From UBA2991 sp963422605 (GTDB lineage Bacteria; Chloroflexota; Dehalococcoidia; Tepidiformales; Tepidiformaceae): a DNA stretch of 64,000 nt. Below are positions 17,257 to 25,300 of this stretch, piece after piece. A program made the translations under genes and the position numbers. The DNA lies in assembly GCA_963422605.2 (NCBI GenBank), contig CAXXUF010000002.1:1550001-1614000 (forward strand), in the 5' to 3' direction. The notes below the pieces were generated by a model that was given only the letters and a program-made list of their open reading frames with translations, ran no database searches and was not told the origin of the DNA. The stretch's first letter is position 1; each line of letters begins with the position of its first letter.

Positions 17257-17869
17257 CGAGCCATCGTTTCGAGGATGGCCGCCGCCTCCGCGAGGGTGGC
17301 GCGCTCCTCCCTCCCTCCCAGATGGACGCTCAGCGAGAAGCGCCCGCGCGCGACCACGACGGCGTAGCGGACGAGGCCGCCGCGCTCCTCCAGGCGGAAC
17401 GCGCGCATGCCCTCCGGTCGCGGGCGGCGGCGGGATCTCGCGGATGGCCGTGCCCTCGGCGATGGTGACTCCCGCGACCGTCAGGCTCAGCGAGCCCCGA
17501 TCGGCCCGCAGCGCCGCCGCGAAGCGTACCGCCTCGGCCGCCTCCCCGAAGGCGGTGACCTGGCAGACGAGTTCGAGGGCCGACGTCCGCCCCGGGGTCG
17601 TCGATGCGCTCCTTCCAGTATGCGAAGTAGCCGCCCTCCACGCCCGCCCGCGCGAGCGTCTGCGCGCCTGCCTCACGCCCGAGGTCGCTCCGCGAGAGGT
17701 TCCCGAACGTCAGGCGCTCGAACGCCTCGGGCAGGCGTTCCTCCTGGCACGCCCGTACGGCAAGCATCTCCGGCGCGCCGCCTCCGCACGCCGCCAGGAG
17801 CACGAGCGCGCAGAGCGCGGCAAGGGCGCTGCCCGCCCTACTCTTCGGCGAGCGGAAGATCGGGCTCAG
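17253..17869 (-). pseudogene. Lipoprotein of unknown function, interrupted by two +1 frameshifts
   Basis: Reading three minus-strand frames in turn gives one continuous protein. A lipoprotein signal (AGSALAALCALVLLAAC) is followed by GYFAYWKERIDDPG in frame one. TSALELVCQVTAFGEAAE continues in a second frame after one extra base in CCCCGGGG (17590-17597). MRAFRLEERGGLVRYAVVV continues in a third frame after one extra base in the CCG/CCC run near 17425. The last frame ends at the stop 17253-17255. The true start is unclear; CTG 17869 is the earliest plausible in-frame codon. It could be a recent pseudogene or two indel errors. No family recognised. Confidence 0.6.
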
Positions 17870-18074
17870 GGCCGATCAGCCCGTGTTTGGTCGAATAGCG
17901 CTCGACCGCCACGATGAGCGCGAAGAAGGGGATGAAGCCGAGGAGCGCCATCGCCCCCCACAGCCAGAACCCTCCGATACAGAACAGAATGCCCGCAGCC
18001 GTGAAGAATGACATCCCGATGATCGAGAGGATACGCCCGGCCACTACATAAGGCGAGATCGGCGCCTTCAGCAT
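17838..18074 (-). CDS. Small membrane protein
   Basis: 78 residues with two clear hydrophobic helices (ILSIIGMSFFTAAGILFCIG and WLWGAMALLGFIPFFALIVA) and a charged C-terminus ending PLAEE. ATG 18074 has a strong GGAGGG ribosome site located inside the end of the upstream methyltransferase gene, which it overlaps by seven bases, so the two are translationally coupled. Function unknown. Confidence 0.7.
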   Translation of the reverse strand: MLKAPISPYVVAGRILSIIGMSFFTAAGILFCIGGFWLWGAMALLGFIPFFALIVAVERYSTKHGLIGPEPDLPLAEE

Positions 18075-19090
18075 TGCTGCCCTCCATTCCGCTTGCGCGC
18101 CGTGACCACGCTGTTCTGCGCACCGGTGGGCGAACACCACATGCGCTCGAATCCAGCCTCTGCCAGCAGCTCCGCGATCTGCGCTTGCGTGCGGTTCTCG
18201 CCACCCAGGAGCGCCATCATCAGACCGCTGACGGAGGCATGATCGGGCCCTGTCAGATCCTCAGCCAGCATCGGTTCCGCGATGATGATCGCGCCGCCTG
18301 GCTCAAGCGCCGCGTGGCATGCTGCGAGGATGCGCCGGCAGTCTGCCGTCTCCCAGTCGTGCAGGATGTTCGCGAGCAGCAGTGCGTCGTGCTCCTCTGG
18401 CAGAGGATCCTCGAAGAACGACCCCGCGACAAAGCGGCAGCGTGTGCCCAGCCCTCGTTCGGCAATGTGCTCCTCCGCGAGCGCCCGTACCCCCGGCAGG
18501 TCGAAGATCGTGGCTTCGAGTGCGGGCTGCGCTTCGAGCAGGGCGAGCGCGTAGCCGCCGGCGCTCCCCCCGACGTCGAGCAGCCGCCGGAACGGGGCGA
18601 AGTCGACCTCGCAGCGGAGGTGCTCGGCGCCCGCGACGGCGTTCGCGAGCATCCCCTCCGCGAACCAGCGCCGGGCTTCGCCGTCGAGACCCCCGAAGAG
18701 GTCCACCTGGCCAGCGGGTGAGACAGGCTCACCGCTCGCGAGCGCCTCGCCGAGCCGTCCGATCTGCTCGTGGAAGCCCTGGAAGAGCAGAGCCCGTCCG
18801 CCCGCGAAACGCGGGCTCGATCGCACCAGGAAGCGCTTGGTGGCGAGCGTCGCGCGGAAGCGCCCCTTCCCGTCCCGAACCGCCAGCCCCTGGCTCGCGA
18901 GGAACGCGAGAAGCGCGGGAGCGATGCGTGGTGCGAGCCCCAAATCCTCAGGCGCAGCCAGTCCAGCCGCGAGCCGCTCGAACAGCCCGCTGCGCAGGCA
19001 GAAGGCGAGTGCCTGGGCGCGCACGGCGCCGTCCTGGAGCGCGTAGATGCGCAGCCGCGCGGTTTCGATCTCCTCGCTCGTGGTGTGCAT
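18068..19090 (-). CDS. SAM-dependent O-methyltransferase (plant-type family 2 fold)
   Basis: 340 residues. The N-terminal winged-helix dimerisation domain resembles hydroxyneurosporene / hydroxyindole methyltransferases. The C-terminal Rossmann domain has the SAM loop LLDVGGSAGGYALALLE, then IFDLPGV and LANILHDWE, with the His in the catalytic-base position. The substrate, probably a small phenolic or polyketide-like alcohol, is not known. ATG 19090 is the family-like start, and longer readings are antisense to the crotonase gene. Coupled to the small membrane protein downstream. Confidence 0.85.
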   Translation of the reverse strand: MHTTSEEIETARLRIYALQDGAVRAQALAFCLRSGLFERLAAGLAAPEDLGLAPRIAPALLAFLASQGLAVRDGKGRFRATLATKRFLVRSSPRFAGGRALLFQGFHEQIGRLGEALASGEPVSPAGQVDLFGGLDGEARRWFAEGMLANAVAGAEHLRCEVDFAPFRRLLDVGGSAGGYALALLEAQPALEATIFDLPGVRALAEEHIAERGLGTRCRFVAGSFFEDPLPEEHDALLLANILHDWETADCRRILAACHAALEPGGAIIIAEPMLAEDLTGPDHASVSGLMMALLGGENRTQAQIAELLAEAGFERMWCSPTGAQNSVVTARKRNGGQQC

Positions 19091-19140
19091 GCCGCCACAT
19101 TCTCGCGCGGGCGCGGGGAGCGGGCCAGCGGCGCCGCCTT

Positions 19141-19296
19141 TCACTGCAGCACGAACCAGACAGCCGCTACGGCGCTCGCGCCGATCACGATCCATGCCGC
19201 GATCGAGAGCGCCGCCGCCGCGTCCTCGTCGGAGTCGCGCTTGATCCATGACCAGACGAAGAAGGGCAGGAGCACAAGCCCGACGAGGAGCGCCAT
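19141..19296 (-). CDS. Tiny two-helix membrane protein (51 aa)
   Basis: A 51-codon ORF read directly from the minus strand. It begins MALLVGLVLLPFFVW, then has a charged loop KRDSDEDAAA and a second helix IAAWIVIGASAVAAVWFVL. The hydrophobic-charged-hydrophobic pattern is unlikely by chance, but no good ribosome site precedes ATG 19296. It lies between the methyltransferase start and the divergent crotonase gene. No family recognised. Confidence 0.5.
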   Translation of the reverse strand: MALLVGLVLLPFFVWSWIKRDSDEDAAAALSIAAWIVIGASAVAAVWFVLQ

Positions 19297-19384
19297 ACGC
19301 GCAGTCTAGCCATGCCATGGGGTCACGGGGGCGTGGGGCGCGGCCGCGCGGTAGAGTGCCCCCACACCCTCGGAGGTCGCCGCT

Positions 19385-20182
19385 GTGGAGTTCTGCCGCT
19401 ACGAGAAGAAGGGCCGTGTCGCCTTTATAACCATCACCCGCCCGGAGGTCATGAACGCGCTTCATGTCCACGCCAACCTCGAGCTGCACGAGGTCTGGGA
19501 CGACTTCGCCGCGGATGACGACCTCTGGGTCGCTGTCTTCACAGGAGAAGGCGAACGCGCCTTCAGTGCCGGCAACGACCTCAAGTTCACTGCCGAGCAG
19601 TCGCGTCTTCCCGCCTCCGAGCGACCGCGCCTGGCTTGGCCGGGCACGGGCTTCGGTGGTCTCACCAGCCGCTTCGACCTGTACAAGCCGGTTATCGCAC
19701 GGGTGAACGGCTACGCCCTCGGCGGCGGCTTCGAGATGGCCCTCGCCAGCGACATCATCATCGCCGCCGAGCACGCCCGCTTCGGCCTCACCGAGCCCAG
19801 GGTGGGTCTTATCGCTGGCGCCAACGGCGTCCACCGTCTCCCCCGCCAGGGGCCGCTCAAGGCGGCCATGGGGCATATGCTCACGGGCCGCCACATGACA
19901 GCCCGGCGCGCCTACGAGCTCGGCATCGCCAACGAAGTCGTCCCCCTCGCCGATCTCGACGAGGCAGTCGACAGCTGGGTCAGTGACATCCTCAGCTGCG
20001 CACCCCTTTCCGTGCGCTCCACCAAGGAGACGGCCCTGCGCGGGCTCGACATGGCGCTGCCCGATGCCGCCAGGGCTGTCTTTACCTGGGAGTCGCGCCG
20101 CCGCCAGTCCCCCGACGCTGTCGAGGGGCCGCGTGCCTTCGCCGAAAAGCGCGACCCTGACTGGAAGGGGACCTGGACCTGA
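19385..20182 (+). CDS. Enoyl-CoA hydratase/isomerase (crotonase) family protein
   Basis: 265 residues, crotonase fold. Oxyanion-hole segments are AFSAGNDLK and YALGGGFEMALASD. Both catalytic glutamates expected of true hydratases are present: one in GGGFE, and one 20 residues on in FGLTE. The GTG start at 19385 follows a GGAGG site. The substrate is unknown, since crotonases act on many acyl-CoAs. It stands alone between a divergent methyltransferase and an MFS gene, with no other beta-oxidation gene in the window. Confidence 0.87.
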   Translation: MEFCRYEKKGRVAFITITRPEVMNALHVHANLELHEVWDDFAADDDLWVAVFTGEGERAFSAGNDLKFTAEQSRLPASERPRLAWPGTGFGGLTSRFDLYKPVIARVNGYALGGGFEMALASDIIIAAEHARFGLTEPRVGLIAGANGVHRLPRQGPLKAAMGHMLTGRHMTARRAYELGIANEVVPLADLDEAVDSWVSDILSCAPLSVRSTKETALRGLDMALPDAARAVFTWESRRRQSPDAVEGPRAFAEKRDPDWKGTWT

Positions 20183-20239
20183 TCGCCCTCGCCGGATCGT
20201 GGGAGCGAACCGCTAAGATTCGTAGCAGGGGCCCCTTCT

Positions 20240-21577
20240 TTGTCCAGCTATGATGAACGCCCGGTCGAGGTGCTGCCCGCCTCGGCCACAAACCGGTTAA
20301 TCGCCTCACTCCGCTACGAGCAGTTCCGCTGGCTCTACATCAGCAACATCGCCTTCATGTTCGCCATGATGGGCCAGTTCCTCGTCCGCTCCTACCTCGC
20401 CTTCAAGCTTACCGACAGCGCTTTCTCCCTCGGCATCGTCAACTTCGTTGTCGCCCTGCCCATGCTGGCAGTCTCGCCACTTGGCGGGGCGCTGGCTGAT
20501 CGCGTCGACCGCCGCAAACTCATCCTCTTCGTCCAGACCGCCGTGGTCATCGACGAGCTTCTCGTCCTCCTTCTCCTGATCACCGATCAGCTGACCTTTA
20601 CCTATCTGCTGGCACTCACGGGCATTCTCGGCGTGCTCTTCCCCTTCATGATGCCCGCCCGCCAGGCGATCGTCGCGAACGTGGTCGGCAGGCAGGGACT
20701 GGGGAACGCCATGGCCTTGCAGATGGGCGGGATGAACGCCGCCCGCGTCGTCGGGCCTGTTGCCGCAGGCTTCCTCATCTCCGTCACGGGCGTCGAGAGC
20801 ACTTACAGCATCGCCCTTGTCCTCTACGGCGTCGGCCTTGCCGCGATGCTGCGAGTACGGCCTTCCTTCTCCGATGAGCAGGGTGAACGCGGCTCGGTCT
20901 TCGGCGATATCGTTGAGGGGCTCCGCTATGTGCGCGAAAACGCTCCCGTGCGCGTGCTGCTCCTCTTCGGTCTCGTGCCCACCCTCCTCGCGATGCCCTT
21001 TCAGACGCTGCTCGTTGTCTTCGCCGAAGAGGTTTGGGATGTTGGCGCCTTTGGCTTTGGCATGCTGCAGATGTTCGCCGGCGTGGGTGGTCTGGTCGGG
21101 TCGATCTACGTGGCCTGGGACGCGGAGTCGCATCGGCGCCTGCGCCGCATGATCGGCAGCATCATCGGTTTCGGGGCCACGCTCCTGCTGTTCTCTATCA
21201 GCCCGTGGTTCCTGCTCGCGTTACCGCTGGTTTTTTTCGCCGATGTCTTCGTGAGCGTCTTTATGGTGCTGAACAACACCGCCATTCAGGTGCTCATCCC
21301 CGATTTCGTGCGAGGCCGCGTGATGAGCCTCCTGATGATGTCCTTCGGCCTCACGCCTCTCGGCACCCTGCCCATGAGCTGGTTCGCCGATCAGTTTGGC
21401 GCTCCCGCCGCCGTTGCCCTCGCCTCCGCCCTCATGCTCGTTGCGGCCGTGCTCTTCTTCGCGCTCAGCCCCTCGCTTCGCCGGCTCGATACCAACACCC
21501 GTGAGGCCGAGAGAGCGTTTGGGGACGCCGAGCGTCGTGGCTACCTCGCGCCCGAGCTCACGCCGGCTGCGAAGTAG
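20240..21577 (+). CDS. MFS transporter, EntS/MFS_3-like exporter
   Basis: 445 residues with twelve predicted hydrophobic helices. The MFS loop motif appears as GGALADRVDRRKL after helix 2, with a second related loop, RGRVMSLLMMSF, later on. The family exports siderophores, drugs or other small molecules. The TTG start at 20240 is the only standard start before the first helix; the nearby ATG at 20250 is out of frame. It lies 57 bases after the crotonase gene and could share its transcript. Confidence 0.85.
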   Translation: MSSYDERPVEVLPASATNRLIASLRYEQFRWLYISNIAFMFAMMGQFLVRSYLAFKLTDSAFSLGIVNFVVALPMLAVSPLGGALADRVDRRKLILFVQTAVVIDELLVLLLLITDQLTFTYLLALTGILGVLFPFMMPARQAIVANVVGRQGLGNAMALQMGGMNAARVVGPVAAGFLISVTGVESTYSIALVLYGVGLAAMLRVRPSFSDEQGERGSVFGDIVEGLRYVRENAPVRVLLLFGLVPTLLAMPFQTLLVVFAEEVWDVGAFGFGMLQMFAGVGGLVGSIYVAWDAESHRRLRRMIGSIIGFGATLLLFSISPWFLLALPLVFFADVFVSVFMVLNNTAIQVLIPDFVRGRVMSLLMMSFGLTPLGTLPMSWFADQFGAPAAVALASALMLVAAVLFFALSPSLRRLDTNTREAERAFGDAERRGYLAPELTPAAK

Positions 21578-21621
21578 GGCGGGACACGCGCCGTCCGTAC
21601 GGGGGTGGGGAGAGGGGGAGA

Positions 21622-21697
21622 TGGTGCTGAGGCCCAGAATCGAACTGGGGACACCTGCGTTTTCAGCGCAGTGCTCTACCGACTGAGCTACCTCAGC
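21622..21697 (-). tRNA. tRNA-Phe (GAA)
   Basis: The minus strand folds into a full cloverleaf. The acceptor GCTGAGG/CCTCAGC, D-arm with GTAGAGC, anticodon stem CTGCG/CGCAG with loop CTGAAAA (anticodon GAA), and a TTCGATT T-loop are all present, as are discriminator A and an encoded CCA (21622-21624). It lies 46 bases after the proS stop on the same strand. Confidence 0.97.
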
Positions 21698-21743
21698 GTC
21701 AGGCCATCGTAGGAACCGCTTCCGCGAGGGGCAAGGCTCGCGT

Positions 21744-23450
21744 CTATGCCGCCCCCGCCCGCACGCGCTCGACGACCTCCTCCAGCGAGACGATCACGCT
21801 CTCACTCCCGGAGCGTCCCTTTACCTCGATGCCCCCCCGCCCGAGCGCGCGCGGGCTCACGGTCAGGCGCACCGGCATCCCGAGCAGGTCCGCGTCCTTG
21901 AACTTGGCCCCCGGCGATTCCTCGCGGTCGTCCACGAGCGCTGCCAGCCCCGCCTCCTCCAGCGCCTCCTCCAGCGCCTTGAGTGCCTCCGCGACCTCCG
22001 GCTTCTCACCGCCCAGCGCCACCACGTGCACGTCGTACGGCGCCAGCGATGCGGGCCAGGCGATGCCGTCTGCGTCGTGGTTCGCCTCGATCACCGCCGC
22101 CAGCAGGCGGTCGACGCCGATGCCGTAGCAGCCCATCACCGCGTACTGCCGCGCCCCCGCTTCGTCGAGGTAGCGCACGCCGAGCGCTTCCGTGTACCTG
22201 GCGCCCAGCTTGAACACGTGCCCGAGCTCCATGCCCGAGCGTATCACAAGGCGTCCGTCGCAGCGCGGACAGTCGTGCCCCGCCTGCGCCAGTGCGATAT
22301 CGGCCACCAGGTTGGCTGTCCAGTCGCGGCCATGGTTGAGGTTGCGCAGATGCGTGTCGCGCTCGTTGGCGCCTCCCACAAGGTTCACCGCCTCGATGAC
22401 GCTCTCGTCTGCTACCACCCGCACGCCCTCGAGGCCCGCGGGCGAGGCAGAACCCGCCACGAGCCCGGCGCGCGCCACCGCCGCGGCGTCCATCGGCTCC
22501 AGCTCGACTACCTGCAGGAGGTTGCGCAGCTTCGTCTCGTTCACTTCCAGATCGCCGCGGATGGCGGCGAGCACGGGCTCGCCGTCTGCGAGGTAGAACA
22601 CGGCCTTCGCCGTCTGCCGCTCTTCGATGGCGAGAAACGCGGCCAGCTCCGCGATCGTGGTCACGCCCGGGGTCTCCACGCGTTCGGGGAGCGCGGGTTC
22701 GGCGGCCAGCGGCGGCTCCGCCCGGAACGTCGCCTTCTCCGCGTTCGCCGCGTAGCCGCAGGCGGGGCAGAGCAACACCTCGTCCTCGCCGTGTTCGTTC
22801 AGGTAGATGAACTCCTGGCTGTCCTTCCCCCCGATCGCGCCCGAGTCGGCCTCGACCGCGATCACTGGCGTCTCCGCGCGCGCGAAGATGCGCCGGTAGG
22901 CGTCGAACATCGCCGCGTACGACTCATCGAGCGACTCCCAGCCGGGGTCGAAGCTGTAGGCGTCCTTCATGCCGAACTCACGCAGCCGGATCAGGCCGCC
23001 ACGCGGGCGCGGCTCGTCCCGGAACTTCTGCTGGATCTGATAGAGCGTGACGGGCAGATCGCGGTAGCTCTGTACCTGGTGGGCGGCCAGCGCGCTGATC
23101 GCCTCCTCGTGCGTGGGCGCGAGCACGAAGCCGCGCTCGCGGCGATCGGCGAGCCGGAACAGCGTCCCTCCGAACCCCTCCGAACGCCCCGTCGCCTCCC
23201 AGAGCTCCACGGGCTGAAGGGCGGGAAGCCGCAGTTCCTGTGCCCCCGCGCGGTCCATCTCTTCCCGGATCAGCGCCTCGACCTTGCGCATCGCCCGCCA
23301 GCCGAGCGGCGTGAAGCTGTAGAGCCCGGACGCCAGGGGCATCACCAGCCCTGCGCGCAGCAGCAGCCGGTGGCTCGGAAGCTCCGCTTCTGCGGGTGCC
23401 TCGCGCAGCGTCTTCAGAAAGAGCCTGCTCATCCGCGTCGGTGGCGACAT
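21744..23450 (-). CDS. proS: Prolyl-tRNA synthetase, bacterial type
   Basis: Class II synthetase of 568 residues charging tRNA-Pro. The N-terminal catalytic core has the motif 2 region KFRDEPRPRGGLIRLREF. A YbaK-like editing insertion (ERQTAKAVFYLADGEPVLA to VNLVGGANERD) lies in the middle as in the bacterial form. Motif 3, CYGIGVDRLLAA, and a C-terminal anticodon-binding domain complete it. ATG 23450 follows GGGGAGAG; ATG 23432 is an alternative. Third gene of fmdB-dtd-proS under the CIRCE-type promoter. Confidence 0.95.
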   Translation of the reverse strand: MSPPTRMSRLFLKTLREAPAEAELPSHRLLLRAGLVMPLASGLYSFTPLGWRAMRKVEALIREEMDRAGAQELRLPALQPVELWEATGRSEGFGGTLFRLADRRERGFVLAPTHEEAISALAAHQVQSYRDLPVTLYQIQQKFRDEPRPRGGLIRLREFGMKDAYSFDPGWESLDESYAAMFDAYRRIFARAETPVIAVEADSGAIGGKDSQEFIYLNEHGEDEVLLCPACGYAANAEKATFRAEPPLAAEPALPERVETPGVTTIAELAAFLAIEERQTAKAVFYLADGEPVLAAIRGDLEVNETKLRNLLQVVELEPMDAAAVARAGLVAGSASPAGLEGVRVVADESVIEAVNLVGGANERDTHLRNLNHGRDWTANLVADIALAQAGHDCPRCDGRLVIRSGMELGHVFKLGARYTEALGVRYLDEAGARQYAVMGCYGIGVDRLLAAVIEANHDADGIAWPASLAPYDVHVVALGGEKPEVAEALKALEEALEEAGLAALVDDREESPGAKFKDADLLGMPVRLTVSPRALGRGGIEVKGRSGSESVIVSLEEVVERVRAGAA

Positions 23451-23482
23451 TCGTCTACTCTCCCCGCGCCTTGCCGCTCCGG

Positions 23483-23947
23483 TCAAGCGCGCCGAGGTCG
23501 CTCCAGCTCCGCACTGTCGATGAGCAGGGTGACAGGTCCATCGTTCACGCTCTCGACGGCCATGCGGGCGCCGAAGCGACCGCGCTCGCAGGTCACGCCC
23601 GTCCCCTCGACCGTCTCGCAGAAGCGCTCGTAGAGCGCCTTCGCGATCCCTGGCCCTGCCGCCGTCGTGAACGACGGCCGCCGCCCCCGGCGTACGTCCC
23701 CGTACAGGGTGAACTGGCTCACGCACAGCACGGTGCCCCCGGCCGCCACGAGATCGTGGTTCATACGCCCCTCGGCATCGTCGAAGAGGCGCAGCCCGAG
23801 CACCTTTCGCGCGAGCACCTCGGCGGTCGCCCCGTCGTCGCCGTGAGTCACGCCGAGCAGGATGAGGAGCCCGCCCTCGATGGCGCCCGCGATCTCGCCG
23901 TCTATACGTACGCTGGCGCGGCTGACTCGCTGGACGAGCGCCCGCAC
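23483..23947 (-). CDS. dtd: D-aminoacyl-tRNA deacylase
   Basis: Removes D-amino acids (and Gly from tRNA-Ala) from mischarged tRNAs. 154 residues starting Val-Arg-Ala-Leu-Val-Gln-Arg-Val at GTG 23947. Both active-site motifs are intact: SQFTLYGD, and NDGPVT (the cross-subunit Gly-Pro motif). It lies seven bases after the fmdB stop and 32 before proS. A translation-quality enzyme next to a synthetase is a sensible pairing, and the stress-type promoter suggests induction on protein damage. Confidence 0.95.
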   Translation of the reverse strand: MRALVQRVSRASVRIDGEIAGAIEGGLLILLGVTHGDDGATAEVLARKVLGLRLFDDAEGRMNHDLVAAGGTVLCVSQFTLYGDVRRGRRPSFTTAAGPGIAKALYERFCETVEGTGVTCERGRFGARMAVESVNDGPVTLLIDSAELERPRRA

Positions 23948-23954
23948 GCCGGTC

Positions 23955-24236
23955 TCAGTCCTTCGAGGAGCTCTCGCTCGACTTCGCGCTCTTGCTCTCG
24001 CTCGATTTTTCGGCGGACTTCTCGCTCGAGCTGTTGCTCGATGCACCCGCCTGCGATTTCCTGCTGTCGGTCGAGTAGAAGCCGCTTCCCTTGAAGACGA
24101 CCGTGGGCGCGTGCAGGATGCGCTTCGCTGTGCCCTTCTCGCAGTGCTGACAGGTGTGGCTGGAAGCGGCGGAGAAGCTCTCGCGTCGATCGTAGTGGCG
24201 CTTGCACGAATCGCAACGGTACTCGTAGGTGGGCAC
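23955..24236 (-). CDS. FmdB-family zinc-ribbon protein with Ser/Lys/Glu-rich tail
   Basis: 93 residues. The N-terminal zinc ribbon begins PTYEYRCDSCKRHYD and the second knuckle is CQHCEKGTAKR. GSGFYSTDSRK is the usual end of the FmdB domain. The last ~35 residues are almost only Ser, Lys, Glu and Ala, probably disordered. The GTG start at 24236 follows AGGAAGGA. First gene of fmdB-dtd-proS. Function in this family is poorly defined, and the CIRCE-like operator 66 bases upstream argues for a heat-shock-linked role. Confidence 0.88.
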   Translation of the reverse strand: MPTYEYRCDSCKRHYDRRESFSAASSHTCQHCEKGTAKRILHAPTVVFKGSGFYSTDSRKSQAGASSNSSSEKSAEKSSESKSAKSSESSSKD

Positions 24237-24291
24237 GTAATCCTTCCTGACTGAACAGAGAGGCAGAGCGAACTGAACAGGAGCCAGAGCG

Positions 24292-24321
24292 ATTGTGGCG
24301 AGACTGGCACTCGCCTGTCAA
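24292..24321 (-). promoter_or_regulatory. Sigma-A promoter of fmdB-dtd-proS
   Basis: On the minus strand a perfect TTGACA (-35, bases 24321-24316) is followed after 18 bases by CACAAT (-10, bases 24297-24292), which matches four of six consensus positions. The -35 hexamer lies exactly in the 9-bp spacer of the CIRCE-like inverted repeat, so a repressor bound there would block RNA polymerase. Leader length to the fmdB GTG is about 50 bases. Confidence 0.65.
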
Positions 24322-24332
24322 GAGTGCCAGTC
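24302..24332 (-). promoter_or_regulatory. CIRCE-like operator (HrcA site)
   Basis: GACTGGCACTC - 9 bp - GAGTGCCAGTC is a perfect 11-bp inverted repeat. The core GCACTC-N9-GAGTGC and the 9-bp spacer match the CIRCE element (TTAGCACTC-N9-GAGTGCTAA) bound by the heat-shock repressor HrcA; CTGGCACTC-type arms are the usual GC-rich variant. It overlaps the -35 box for fmdB. hrcA itself is not in the window. Confidence 0.75.
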
Positions 24333-24365
24333 CTGACCTCCCTGCGCGCACGTACAATCGAGATG

Positions 24366-24453
<88 letters not shown>

Positions 24454-24499
24454 TCCTGTCGCGCACAGCGCCTGTCCGCGCCCGTAGAATCCGGGTGCT

Positions 24500-25300
24500 A
24501 TGCCCCGGCTCGAGGGAACCGCCGCCATCATCACCGGCGCCGCTCACGGTATCGGCAACGGCATGGCCCGTGTGCTTGCCGCGGAAGGCGCTGCCCTCGC
24601 GCTCTGCGATCTCGATCCGGTTGTCGTGGATCTCGCCGCCGATCTCGAGCGCGAGGGTGCCCGGGTCATGGCCGCTGAGGTCGATGTGCGCGTCCCCGCC
24701 GGCGTACGGCGTTTCGTCGATGCCGCCATTGCCCGCTTCGGACGCATCGACACCATGGTCAGCAACGCGGGCGCGTGGCGTGGCACCTCGCCCCTCGACC
24801 CCTGGGAGAAGGCGCTCGACGACTTCGACGCGCTCATCGCGACGAACCTCAGGGGCGTGTTCCTCTGCGGGCGCGCCATCGCGCCCCATATGGTCGAGAC
24901 GGGGGGCGGGCATATCGTCAACATCGCTACGGACCACATCTGTCCCCCGCCTGGCTACTCCACCGGCGGTGGCACGAATATGGACGTCTATGATGCCTCG
25001 AAGTGGGGGATCAACGGCTTCACGCAGGCTTGGGCGCGCGCGCTCGCGCCCCACGGCGTACGTGTGAACGCCCTCTGCATGGACGCCACCGATTCGAAGA
25101 TGATCCGCGGCGCGCTCGGCCGCACGCCCCCGCCCGAGCTCCTCGATCGCTGGATGCGGCCCAGGCAGATCGGCCGCCTGCTCGTCGACCTCCTCGCGGA
25201 GGGATCCGATGGGCGAACGGGCGAGAACATCGGCATCTGGCTCGACCACGAGATCGCGCTGCCGCCGCGCCGTGAGCCGCTCCCGAGCCGCTTCGCCTAG
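24500..25300 (+). CDS. Short-chain dehydrogenase/reductase
   Basis: 266-residue Rossmann enzyme. The cofactor loop is TGAAHGIGNG, NAG (SNAGAWRG) follows, and the catalytic Tyr/Lys are in YDASKWG. The usual catalytic Ser before the Tyr is not at the normal spacing: IVNIATDH is followed by a Pro/Gly-rich insertion with Ser in GYSTGGG. Classical C-terminal cofactor-specificity features are not decisive. The substrate is unknown. Its TAG lies in a CTAG shared with the convergent VTT gene. Confidence 0.86.
   Translation: MPRLEGTAAIITGAAHGIGNGMARVLAAEGAALALCDLDPVVVDLAADLEREGARVMAAEVDVRVPAGVRRFVDAAIARFGRIDTMVSNAGAWRGTSPLDPWEKALDDFDALIATNLRGVFLCGRAIAPHMVETGGGHIVNIATDHICPPPGYSTGGGTNMDVYDASKWGINGFTQAWARALAPHGVRVNALCMDATDSKMIRGALGRTPPPELLDRWMRPRQIGRLLVDLLAEGSDGRTGENIGIWLDHEIALPPRREPLPSRFA

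Noticed and set aside
18068..19894. 608-codon version of the O-methyltransferase
   Set aside because: The extra N-terminal part is antisense to the crotonase gene; the family-like protein starts at ATG 19090.
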